A stretch of DNA of 64,000 bases from LZORAL124-50-18 sp051208045 (GTDB taxonomy: Bacteria > Pseudomonadota > Gammaproteobacteria > Pseudomonadales > Oleiphilaceae): positions 62,001 through 126,000 of the forward strand of contig JBPJFY010000006.1 in the NCBI GenBank assembly GCA_051208045.1, given 5' to 3'. Shown one piece after another: positions 41,633 through 50,900 of the stretch. Within the stretch, counting starts at the first letter, position 1, and every line of letters begins with the position of its first letter. The notes beneath the pieces were generated by a model. That model searched no databases. It was not told the DNA's origin and was given only the letters and a program-made list of their open reading frames with translations. The translations under genes were made by a program, and so were the position numbers.

Positions 41633-42879
41633 AGAGAGCCTCTGGCCTGCTCGCTGACTTCGCTCTGAGGCAATGATTCGATGAGTGCAATCATTTGATC
41701 AAGGCACTGATGCATATCCAGCTTGTGCAGGAGTTCTTGCGAAAGCGGTTTGCTTTTTTTACCTGTTTTAGTCGTGACATTGACCAGGCGAAGAATTTTC
41801 TGTGCCAGCTTTTCCGTGTCAAAAAATGGGATGAGTTTTTTGTTGTCTTTAACAAACTCCCGCACTGGGGCTGTGTCTGAAGCAATGATCGGGATGCCCA
41901 TCACCAAGGCTTCGATAAATGACCAGGACAACACAAAGGGATAAGTGAGGTAGACGTGCGCGTTACTCAGCTTCAATAGCTGAAGATAGGTGTCATAATC
42001 AACTTTGCCAAGAAAGTGGATACGAGAGTGATCCAGCGCGGGGCCAAGCTCGGACATCAGAGCGTCCCGCCAACAGGTATAGCCCGGTGGTGCATTGCCG
42101 TAGCTGACGTCATCTCCACCAATAATTACAACGCGGACAGTTGGGTCTTTTTTAAAAACCAGCGGCAAGCTGCGCATAAACACATGAAAACCGCGCATGG
42201 GCTCCAGGTTGCGAGCAACGAAGGTAATGATTCGGTCTTTTGGGGTCAATGTCAGGTTATACATCGGCAAATCTACCGTAGCGCTCTCCATTGAGCGCAG
42301 TCGTGCGACGTCCACCCCCTCATGGATCACGCGGATTTTCTCCCTGAAGGAATCCGGGTAGGTGGATTTTTGCCATCGTGTGGGGCTGATGAATACATCG
42401 CCGGATTGCATAGCATGGAGGTTGGCGGTGTTCTTAAGCCGGACGACGCGCTTAAGTGTAAAGTCGTCGGTCATGAACTCCGGGTCAAAATTCACGTCCT
42501 GTCCGTCCCAACCGTAAAAGTATTCGCAGTACACCACCAGTTTGGTTTCCGGCCAGATATCTTTAAGAAATAATCCTTCTCCCCAGCCTGGGTGCACGTA
42601 AATCACATCCGGTTGAAACCCTTTGTTGTGCAGCTTCAGACATAAATTGGATACTGCCTCTCCTCGGATGGTGGCACACTCAAAATCTCTGTTCATGGCA
42701 TGAGAGTTCGGGGTGCTGGATCGATCAATGGCGTAACGGAGGTAGGTGACGCCGGGAAGTTCAGGCTTAGCCTGATTGCCCAACGCCACAACTTGATGGC
42801 CGCGTTTGGCCAGAGCAGGTGCCAGATGGAGAAACTGCCCCGGAAAATTTTGATGGATGAAGAGAATATTTAGCGACAT
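41629..42879 (-). CDS. Family-4 glycosyltransferase
   Basis: A 416-residue GT-B enzyme beginning NILFIHQNFPGQFLHLAPALAKRGH, with the donor-domain parts RIITFVARNLEPMRGFHVFMRSLPLV, FLGKVDYDTYLQLLKLSNAHVYLTYPFVLSWSFIEALVMGIPIIASDTAPVREFV. The start ATG at 42879 is used, inside the end of the preceding methyltransferase gene and after AAAGG; the upstream open frame is not transferase-like. Position directly before the type I exporter suggests that a glycan is made in step with secretion. Confidence 0.85.
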   Translation of the reverse strand: MSLNILFIHQNFPGQFLHLAPALAKRGHQVVALGNQAKPELPGVTYLRYAIDRSSTPNSHAMNRDFECATIRGEAVSNLCLKLHNKGFQPDVIYVHPGWGEGLFLKDIWPETKLVVYCEYFYGWDGQDVNFDPEFMTDDFTLKRVVRLKNTANLHAMQSGDVFISPTRWQKSTYPDSFREKIRVIHEGVDVARLRSMESATVDLPMYNLTLTPKDRIITFVARNLEPMRGFHVFMRSLPLVFKKDPTVRVVIIGGDDVSYGNAPPGYTCWRDALMSELGPALDHSRIHFLGKVDYDTYLQLLKLSNAHVYLTYPFVLSWSFIEALVMGIPIIASDTAPVREFVKDNKKLIPFFDTEKLAQKILRLVNVTTKTGKKSKPLSQELLHKLDMHQCLDQMIALIESLPQSEVSEQARGSL

Positions 42880-43547
42880 AGTGCCTTTATCTCCTGGAGC
42901 AGTGCGTCGCTGATTGGTGCCATGCTTGCCAGTGCCCAGAGATCGAAGCGCGTCCCCCTGGTAACGTGAATATTGGAAAATCCTGCGGTACGCAGGGAAT
43001 TTCCCAGCGAGTTTGCACAAAATACGGATCTGTGTTGCATAAACGTCTGTCCTTGGGCCACAGATTCTCGGTGCCCCATGAGCATATCAAAAGGAGTAAC
43101 GGGGCCACTTGGTGAGTCATACAGCGTATCCATCAATCCCCCACGGGCGATTATTTTGGCGATTTGCTCAACATCGGGGAGGCTGAGCAGCAGGAAGCCG
43201 TCCGGCATCAGTACCCGTCGGCACTCACTCAAGGCCAGAGGCACTTCATGCCAGGGGAGGTGCTCCAGGGTGTGTAATGAGATAACGGCTTCCACCGAAT
43301 GATTGCTGACCGGGTTCAGGTCGACAATGGAAGCGACAATATCCGGATTGAACTGTGCATCGGCATCAATGCTGATTTCTCTCCAGTCAGAAGTTAACAG
43401 CGAAGGTGGAAAAAAGCGTTTGGTGCTGTTACCGCACCCAATATTCAGCAAGGTCTTTTGGTTTTCGTAGTGCGCATAGGAGGTGTTGCCAGCCGGCTGA
43501 TAGGGTGAAGATGAGGGCGCCGGTTTGGCCTGAGGTATCACGTGCAT
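42870..43547 (-). CDS. SAM-dependent methyltransferase
   Basis: A 225-residue class I methyltransferase with the motif TLLNIGCGNSTKRFFPP, acidic SIDADAQFNPDIVASIVDL, then VISLHTLEHLPWHEVPLALSECRRVLMPDGFLLLSLPD, typical of the methyltransferase-11 group in surface polysaccharide clusters. A proline-rich N-terminus (residues 1-25) precedes it. It starts 20 bp after the family-2 transferase gene and overlaps the next gene by 10 bp. Confidence 0.8.
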   Translation of the reverse strand: MHVIPQAKPAPSSSPYQPAGNTSYAHYENQKTLLNIGCGNSTKRFFPPSLLTSDWREISIDADAQFNPDIVASIVDLNPVSNHSVEAVISLHTLEHLPWHEVPLALSECRRVLMPDGFLLLSLPDVEQIAKIIARGGLMDTLYDSPSGPVTPFDMLMGHRESVAQGQTFMQHRSVFCANSLGNSLRTAGFSNIHVTRGTRFDLWALASMAPISDALLQEIKALCR

Positions 43548-43567
43548 AATGACCTGTTCTATTTTTA

Positions 43568-45634
43568 TTATCGTAGCATAATGGCTCTCGGGGGTAATGC
43601 AAGTCCATTAAAGGAGCCCTTGTTTACCACCAGATTCAAATTTGGGTTGTAGGCGGGGTCATTTAACAACAGATCGCCCCAACGCGCTCTAAAAACACCA
43701 AATTCACGTTCTGCCCTAGCCTGTTGTTGGGGTGTGACATCCTTTCCGCGCGTGGATGACTCATTGTGTATGAGTTTGGCGTCCGGTGTCCACAGTATGT
43801 GTTTGTTTTGCTTTCTCACTTTCAGGCACAAATCTACGTCATTGTAGGCGATAGGCAGGCCATCCTCGTCCAGGCCCCCCACCAGTTCATAGTCTGATTT
43901 TCTTATCATCAGGCAGGCCGCGGTCACGGCGGATACCTGTTTGGTAACCCAGTTGGACTTCAAGTGCCCAGGATCCGTATCGTGGAGGGTTTCACCGAAA
44001 TAGCCCGCCATGTTGTTGATGCCCAGCAGTACCCCACCGTGTTGTACCATTCCGTTTGGCCAAAGCAGTTTGGCTCCCACAATACCAACATCCTCTCGGA
44101 GCAAAAGTGACACCATCTCATCCAGCCAGGCAGGCGTGAGTACTTCGGTATCGTTGTTCAGAAGCAAGAGCACTTCCCCTTCAGCATGCCGGGCCGCAAA
44201 GTTGTTGATTGCCGAATAGTTAAAGGGATGTGGGTAATGAAGCACAGTGTGGCCTTGTGATTGCAGCTGTTTCAAGTATGCCAGCGTATCCGGTTGTTCC
44301 GATTGGTTATCTATGATCAGCAATTCATAGTTGGGATATAGTGTTTGTTGCGTAATACTGTCGATGCAGGTCTGGAGTAAGTCGAGTTTATCTTTGGTGG
44401 GGATGATGATGCTGATAAGGGGCTGTCGCGCCAATGGCCAGGTCGCTTTGTCTGTGCCATTTTGCCGGGCTTGAAAGAGGGTATCCGGCCAAATTTTTTT
44501 GAATACCCGGCGTGCATCATGCGGGCTGTGCCACGGGGAAGCATTCGTATGGCGGTGGCAGGCAACGTAGGGTAAGTGTTTAATCGGGACATGACGCAGC
44601 TCACAGGCGCCGACCAGATCATAGGAGAGCTGTCTGAGGTAGCCCCCCCTCTGCGTTGAGCCAGTCGTGGCCAGACACGCATGTACAATCGAGTTTGGTA
44701 CCAGAAGTGTGCCCTCTAGGTAGTTTTCATTGATAAACAGATCCGTATCCCAGCCGGGTTTAAACACCGGCTGAGCATGCATGCCATCACAAGTCAGGGT
44801 GTCGTGGTCGCTATAGATCACGGCATCTGGATTATCTGCGGCGGCGTGCGTCAGCGCTGACAAGGCATGGCGGGCTAAATGGTCGCCGGCTTCCATCATC
44901 AGAGTGAACCCTTGTCTGGGTAAATGCCTGCCTGCTTCGGAAGCGTTTGTCGCAAAATGTAGGGTAAAAGGTTTACCGCCACGTTCAGCGTAGGTGTTAA
45001 TCCAGCTACGCGCCTGTTGATAAGCCAGCGTACCCGAATCATCCGGCGGCGTAAGTACGCAGATTTCATTGGGCAGGCTGGTCGCCATCAATGAGTTCAG
45101 GGTAATCGCGATATCCTTTGTTGCAGACTTGTTGGGGGATGGGATGATAAGAGCCGTACAGTGCCGTGCTGCTGAAGGTGAATATGAGGGGATGTGGCCA
45201 AACAATGCAAACCAGTCAGCATACTGTGCGAGGTCGACGAAGGGATGAAGAGCGTTTTGTCTCACAGCAAGGAGTGCGGTAAACGCATCGGCTTTTTCCT
45301 GCGGTACGTGCTCTGCCACGTGTTGCCGAAAATACGTGGCTTCACCCTCGGCATAGCACAGAATGTTGAGTGGACTGCCCCGCAGGATGTGGCCCGACGC
45401 AGTCAACACGTCAACTTGGTGGAGTCGGCCATCGGCCAGTTTGAGTGGCAGGATAAGCGAAAAGGGCAATGGCTGAGCTGCGTCATGCGAGCCGGTGATG
45501 TCGACCTGGGTGAGTGTTTTTCCTCGAATTTGAGCTAGAATTCGGAGCGGAGAGTCACTGGGTCTGGTGGGGCTGACCCACCCCTCAACCGTCAGGCCAC
45601 CTTTATAGGTGACACAAGATGCTACTGAAGACAT
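43568..45634 (-). CDS. Large family-2 glycosyltransferase with N-terminal domains
   Basis: A 688-residue protein. Residues ~1-110 are a beta-rich domain with a GW-type motif (GLTVEGWVSPTRPSDSPLRI); residues ~160-350 resemble an inactive glycosyltransferase-like region (AIVYSDHDTLTCDG with SDHD); residues ~390-640 are a GT-A fold domain (PLISIIIPTKDKLDLLQTCIDSIT, NYELLIIDNQSEQPDTLAYL, LLLNNDTEVLTPAWLDEMV, AYNDVDLCLKVRKQNKHILW). This is the architecture of multi-domain family-2 polymerising or initiating enzymes. It lies downstream of the RTX gene with an 81-bp gap. Confidence 0.85.
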   Translation of the reverse strand: MSSVASCVTYKGGLTVEGWVSPTRPSDSPLRILAQIRGKTLTQVDITGSHDAAQPLPFSLILPLKLADGRLHQVDVLTASGHILRGSPLNILCYAEGEATYFRQHVAEHVPQEKADAFTALLAVRQNALHPFVDLAQYADWFALFGHIPSYSPSAARHCTALIIPSPNKSATKDIAITLNSLMATSLPNEICVLTPPDDSGTLAYQQARSWINTYAERGGKPFTLHFATNASEAGRHLPRQGFTLMMEAGDHLARHALSALTHAAADNPDAVIYSDHDTLTCDGMHAQPVFKPGWDTDLFINENYLEGTLLVPNSIVHACLATTGSTQRGGYLRQLSYDLVGACELRHVPIKHLPYVACHRHTNASPWHSPHDARRVFKKIWPDTLFQARQNGTDKATWPLARQPLISIIIPTKDKLDLLQTCIDSITQQTLYPNYELLIIDNQSEQPDTLAYLKQLQSQGHTVLHYPHPFNYSAINNFAARHAEGEVLLLLNNDTEVLTPAWLDEMVSLLLREDVGIVGAKLLWPNGMVQHGGVLLGINNMAGYFGETLHDTDPGHLKSNWVTKQVSAVTAACLMIRKSDYELVGGLDEDGLPIAYNDVDLCLKVRKQNKHILWTPDAKLIHNESSTRGKDVTPQQQARAEREFGVFRARWGDLLLNDPAYNPNLNLVVNKGSFNGLALPPRAIMLR

Positions 45635-45715
45635 TTGACTCCCGGGTGTATCTGAGCTTTCCCGCCAGCAGAAGACGCGGAGTGCCCGCGCCTGTGCTGC
45701 TGAACGTGGATGAGG

Positions 45716-46813
45716 TTACACCCAGTCGTCGAAAGTATTAACATCGCCGGAATAGGTGTCTACCGCCTCATCGGACCAGCCAAAATCAGCCAGGATGTCT
45801 GCCCGGGACTTGGACCCATCGGCCAGTGCCTGTTCATACCAGGCTTTGCCGGGAGCATCGGCATCCCGACCCAGTACTTTTTGATACATTTGATCAATAA
45901 AGTCGCCATCGCTGATTTTTTCCGGGTCCAGCATGTCTGCTTCTGTGAGCAGGCGCGCGGCCACGTCTTTCAGGCTGCTCGAGTCCACCTCTTCGTTCAG
46001 AGAGGTCAATTCCGCAGAGGAGACCTGTTCGCCAAAGAAGCCCTGGGTCATTCTTGCCAGTGACGCATCTTCGCGGTTGGATTCGTTGACGATGACGCCT
46101 CCCCCTTCGAACTCCACGTATTCGGCGTTGGAGATGATGGCCTTCTCGCCGGTCGTGGTGTCGGTCACGATCAGCCTGCCATTCACGACGACAAAGTCGT
46201 CATCGGACTCGGTCTCGACTTGATACTCACTTCGCGCACCGGCAAACAATACTTTATCCCGGCCCACGCCGCCGTCCAATGTGTCGGTGTCTGCGCCGGC
46301 AGGTACCGTGTCAGACCGCGTGCTCCCTGGTACGGTATCTGAGCCCTGACTGGCCATGGCCGCTTTATCTCTGGCGTGAGGTTCGCCGATGGAAGGCAAG
46401 ATCTCTACACCAAAAACGGTGTCATTACCGCTGCCACCTCGAATGATATCGTCCCCGGCACCCCCATACAGCAGGTCATTACCGGATCCGCCTACCACAG
46501 TATCCGAGCCCTCCCCGCCTAGTATGGAATCCGAGCCGGACCCACCGACAACACTGGCACTGCCATTACCGGTAAGGATTACGGTTTTACCGGTGGTACC
46601 GCTCAACTGGACCGTAGTAGATTGGCCTGAGGACATCTGCATGGTCACTGTGGGAGTCGTGTCTAAAATCGTTGTAGTACCTCCGATGGTTGGAGACACC
46701 GTCGTTATGGAGGATTCACTAATCCCTAGTTGGTCGAGAAAGCTCGATATTTGCGCGCCATGATCTTGTGATACTGTTGGCGTGTCAAAAATTCCGCCGG
46801 GAATTGTCGCCAT
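45716..46813 (-). CDS. RTX/DUF4214 secreted calcium-binding protein, likely type I substrate
   Basis: A 365-residue protein without a signal peptide. Residues ~35-90 are Thr/Ser-rich and probably disordered; residues ~88-135 contain five glycine-aspartate nonapeptides of RTX type (GGSGSDSIL, GGEGSDTVV, GGSGNDLLY, GGAGDDIIR, GGSGNDTVF) that bind Ca2+ as a beta roll; further degenerate repeats follow to ~175. Residues ~296-351 are a DUF4214 domain (FIDQMYQKVLGRDADAPGKAWYEQAL), common in S-layer-like surface proteins. The C-terminus (NTFDDWV) suits an uncleaved type I signal. ATG 46813 with AGGAGA is chosen. The exporter genes lie in the same operon. Small for a surface-layer protein. Confidence 0.85.
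   Translation of the reverse strand: MATIPGGIFDTPTVSQDHGAQISSFLDQLGISESSITTVSPTIGGTTTILDTTPTVTMQMSSGQSTTVQLSGTTGKTVILTGNGSASVVGGSGSDSILGGEGSDTVVGGSGNDLLYGGAGDDIIRGGSGNDTVFGVEILPSIGEPHARDKAAMASQGSDTVPGSTRSDTVPAGADTDTLDGGVGRDKVLFAGARSEYQVETESDDDFVVVNGRLIVTDTTTGEKAIISNAEYVEFEGGGVIVNESNREDASLARMTQGFFGEQVSSAELTSLNEEVDSSSLKDVAARLLTEADMLDPEKISDGDFIDQMYQKVLGRDADAPGKAWYEQALADGSKSRADILADFGWSDEAVDTYSGDVNTFDDWV
46411..46552 (-). repeat. RTX nonapeptide-coding tandem repeat
   Basis: Five consecutive 27-bp units encoding GGxGxDxxx nonapeptides. In the protein they form a calcium-dependent beta roll that folds only after secretion. Confidence 0.85.
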
Positions 46814-46935
46814 TGCTCTGATCTCCTGTGAATAGTTTCCGGTACCAAACTCCACCAAAGTAGATTAAGACTAGTGCATGGGGAGTGGGTGCGCAAGTCA
46901 CCCGGTGAAAAAATTACGTTTACCTGGCAGTAGAA

Positions 46936-47733
46936 TCAGTCACGTTTTTCAACTGACAACTTTAAGGCCACCAAGTGTTGGCCCGGAGGTTTGGCTGTGC
47001 ATTCGTTGTCATTTCGAATGGGGTAATGAATGCCGTCTGAGAAAACGGCGTCACCTTGTAACGTATACTGATCGGCGGCCTCCCCGACCAGTGACAAGGT
47101 GAGGGCTTCAATGCCGGCGGATCGATGGCGCGTGCCAGCAAATCCCCCTGATTTTGTGGGCGTGGTAGGGCCCAGATTCTGAACGCGCACAGAGTAGGCG
47201 ATGTCGACATCTTTCGGTTTTTTTTGCCAGTGGACCACAATCCCTTCAATGCGATGGTCGTTTTCCGGGTTGCCCAACCAGGTATTTTTGGGGGCTAATG
47301 TATCTCCGGTGCGTTCAATATGCCCTCCCAGTAAAATAATCTCGGTTTCCGGAGCTTGTTTAGGGGAAGACACTGCGCTCTCCTGTGGCGGCTTTTCCTG
47401 TGGGCGCATGGCGCTGCGTATGGCCGCGCCAGCGATGCGATCAATGGATACAGGGGTGAATTCCTCAGTGCGTGACAGAGAAGTTGCGACAAGATGGACA
47501 GGGCCACCGGAAACCCGTACCACGATCACATCATCCTCCCGCTGGAGGGTGTTTTCGTTAACATGCTCGCTGCAAAAAAAGTCGGCATTTCCGGTTTCCT
47601 CTGTTTGTAACGCTGGAGCCCGCACAATGATGGTGGCCTCGTTGGCTGCCGGAATTCGCTCAAAACGGATAAGATACATGCCGGGTTTGAGTACAATGAG
47701 CCTGGAATGGGGTTTGGCAGAGGGGGTGGTCAT
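46936..47733 (-). CDS. Hypothetical protein with a hydrophobic-W-like C-terminal domain
   Basis: A 265-residue soluble protein, first gene of the ten-gene secretion/glycan operon. Residues 1-95 are beta-rich; ~100-130 are proline-rich and disordered. Residues ~170-250 (IAYSVRVQNLG, GFAGTRHRSAGIEALTLSL, AVFSDGIHYPIRN) resemble the clostridial hydrophobic-W repeat pattern (VQN-G, AGT, IEA-x-L), a beta domain linked to surface glycan binding. The usual tryptophan after VQN-G is missing, so the match is suggestive. No signal peptide. May be a cytoplasmic chaperone or a carbohydrate-binding partner of the RTX protein; unknown. Confidence 0.55.
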   Translation of the reverse strand: MTTPSAKPHSRLIVLKPGMYLIRFERIPAANEATIIVRAPALQTEETGNADFFCSEHVNENTLQREDDVIVVRVSGGPVHLVATSLSRTEEFTPVSIDRIAGAAIRSAMRPQEKPPQESAVSSPKQAPETEIILLGGHIERTGDTLAPKNTWLGNPENDHRIEGIVVHWQKKPKDVDIAYSVRVQNLGPTTPTKSGGFAGTRHRSAGIEALTLSLVGEAADQYTLQGDAVFSDGIHYPIRNDNECTAKPPGQHLVALKLSVEKRD

Positions 47734-47934
47734 GGGATGATCCTTTTTGTTTTGATTTTCGTTCTGGGTGTATTCCCTGAAATCTAAGAAATTCTAGCGT
47801 GCGCTAGTACAGACCACAACTGGAAGCGTAGGGAGCTTCCATCGGTGATCAGAGCAACTGAATCCAGCAGGGCCGGCCGTTTGGGCCGGTGTCCTGATTG
47901 TTTCTGAGTGCATATTGTTTCGCCGGCCTGAAGT
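47734..47934. other. Intergenic region between the giant ATPase gene and the secretion operon
   Basis: 200 bp that must hold the promoter of the secretion/glycan operon and the end of the ATPase transcript. Apart from the hairpin at 47868-47896 nothing distinctive is seen. Confidence 0.4.
47868..47896 (-). terminator. Possible terminator hairpin after the giant ATPase gene
   Basis: GC-rich inverted repeat CCGGCC (47873-47878) / GGCCGG (47884-47889) with a 5-nt loop, extended by outer CAGG / CCTG arms. No uridine tract follows in the minus direction, so it may only pause polymerase or protect the message end. Confidence 0.35.
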
Positions 47935-50900
47935 TCATGGGCGGCCTCCGTCTGAATCCGTTTTCTTGTTAGATGGCTTGGATGGTGCACCGAATTCCGC
48001 TTCCAGCGCGCGCAATTGGTTGGAGATTTCCACCATTTTATGGTGATTCCGGAGGTCAATATCAAACTTCTTATCCATCAGACGCACCAACGGAAAAATG
48101 CTGGTTTCCATGGTGTCTGCCAGTGCGCGCAGGATCTTGTCGATGCCCGGAACCGGTTGATTGATGACTTCCACCTTTGGTGCGGACTGAGCGCTCGTTG
48201 TCGTGGGCGTTGCCTGTTGCAGCGCCTGTAGTTGATCTGCTATCCGGCCCAGTGTCTTGTCGATGCCAGTAAGTGATTCGTTGGCGGCATAATTGGTTGA
48301 GGCGTCGGAGCCGTTAGAGCGTGTGTTGGCCGCCTGGGCGATTCCGCTCACGGCTGCCACCAGGTCGACCAGTTGCCCAACGACTTTCCCGCCGATATCT
48401 GTGTTATCGCCGCCCATGGCTTTGTGGCGCAAAAAGTCTTTCTTGATCTGTGCCCAGCGCTGCGACTGCGACTCTGTCATGTTGCCGCGCAGTTCTGCCA
48501 GTTTTAAAAGATTTTCTTCAGCGCCACTGGTCAGCAGTTGGGACTCGCCGAGATAATGGTCTGAAATCATCTGCAGGAGTTCCTGCTCGTTCATCACGGC
48601 GGAGACTTTCTCCGCCATTTTGTTCATGTTCCGGTAACTGCCCTGAAGCTTGAAGGAAGGCTCGGTTCGATACCGGTCATCCTGAGCGGCAGAGAGTATG
48701 TACTGCTGGTTAATTTTGAGCACGATTTCCTGAATGCGGAAGAGTTTTCTCAGCACATCCTTGATTTCATTGATTTCGGCGCCGCTGTATTGGTGACTCA
48801 GGTCGGTGGTAGCGATGCTTTCGCCCTGCGCCATTTTTACCAGCTTGTAAATGTCGCTCATTTCCCGCGTGGCCAGTGGGGCCAACACGGCATTGGAGGT
48901 CAGTGCGTTTTCGATGTAGCTCAACGCAAACTGTTCTTCCATCCCCCCCAGAATGTCCCCCAGGTTATAGATGTCAGCCCGGTTGGCGAGCATATCCGGC
49001 ACTTTGAACGCCTCGCCGGATTCGGTGTAAGGGTTGCCGGCCATCACCACACAGAACTTTTTGCCCCGCATGTCGTAGGTTTTGGTGTTCCCTTTCCAGA
49101 CGCCTTCGATGCGCCGGGTACCATCACAGAGGGAGATAAACTTCTGTAGAAATTCGGGATCGGTGTGCTGAATGTCATCCAGATACAGCATCACATTATT
49201 GCCCATCTCCAGCCCCAGATTGAGCTTTTCCAGCTCCTGGCGCGCGGTGGCATTAGGCGCTTGAGCCGGGTCGAGAGACAGGACATCATGCCCAAGTGCC
49301 GGACAGTTGACCTTCATGAAGATCAGCCCGAGTCGATTGGCGACATATTCCATCAGCGTGGTTTTGCCGTAACCGGGTGGGGAAATCATCATCAACAGCC
49401 CCATTAGGTCGGTACGCTTGTTTTCCCCCACGGTGCCCATTTGCTTGGCAAGATTGTCGCCGATGATGGGCAGGTAGGACTCATTGATGAGTCGATTGCG
49501 CACGAAGGAACTCAAGGGCTTGGGATTGAACGATTCCAGGCGGAGTGCGGATTTTTCTTCTTCAATGATCTGCTGGCGCAAGTGCAGATAGTCGCGATAG
49601 CCACGCACCACGCGGTGTTCGTGGTCGTCCAGCCGGAGCAGAAATTCATCCAGCGCGAAGGTAAGCTGGCGGTTCTGCAGGCGCGGATGTTCGCCCAGCA
49701 GATCTGTGATCGTTAATTCGACGTCCACTTCGGTGGGTCGGCGCTCCAACAGCCCCTCATTGTTGACCAGCACAATGGCTTCCGGAATGTAGCGGCGCAG
49801 ATGCGTCATCTGCTTGCCCTCCACTAGCGCCGTGAGCCAGGACGCGCTGATATTCCATCGGGCAGCCGGTTGGCCTTTCAAGCGCTCCAGCGACGCCTGA
49901 AACTTACGCCAGGCCTCGTCATCCATGGCGCGTTTGAGCTCATCCGCCAGGAATTGGGCGTATTTGCTGCCGATGAAGTCGAGTCGCTCGCGGGCCAGTT
50001 CTTCCACCAGATAGTTGGCTGCCCGCACGGTATCACGCGCGGTCACCGGGATCGGGTGGATGCTCAGAAAATCAGTCAACGCCGCCTGAATCTCGTCGCG
50101 AAGCAGACCTTTGGCGGCATCGGCACGAAAGAGCTGATGCATTTGAACCGCCGATTGCGCCCGTTCCTGCCACCCTTGTGCCCGGATTTTGATCTGCCGG
50201 ACGGTTTCGGAAGCGGTTTTATCGGCCTGGGTGATATTCACCCAGAATTTTTGTGCCAGCGCGCGGCTGAGCGGATCGAATCGAAGCAAGTCTGCACTGT
50301 CTAGGGCTGGCAGCACGGCTTTCAGAATGCAGGTGGCATCGTGATCATGCACGCCTTTTTCGTAGCCCTCTTTGTAGCGTGGCGTGGCAAAAGTACGCAC
50401 GTGCTTTAACAGGGTGGCGTCGTCCAGCAACGCTTCCCGTAATTGCGCATGCGTCAGGTGTTCTTCGCCGTTGTCGGCGGCTTGCAGCATGTGGTAGGCC
50501 AGATATTCCGCCCGATACACGTGGGGCGATTCGGAGACCAGGCTCATGTCCCAATATTCCTTGAGTGCCAGCAGCTCGGGCCGGGTAATGGGCTCGAAAT
50601 AATCTGTCCCGGTGAGGTGCACCGACAGGGTACCGCTGCGCGGAATAATCGTCAGATCCAGTGCCTGGGTGTTGACACTGAACTTGTGTCGCGGCCCGAG
50701 CTTGATGACATTACCACCCGCTTCGTAGATATCCGTTTTATCCCGCAAAGCACGCAGCGCCTGTTCCTTGATGGATTTAAACCGGGCTTCCAGATCATCG
50801 GCTTTCACCGCACTGTCCAGCTCGCGCAGGCGCTGCACCATTTCACGCACCTTCAGCACCAGCGTATCAGACGCAAAATAGGTGTTCAGGTCATCCTGGG

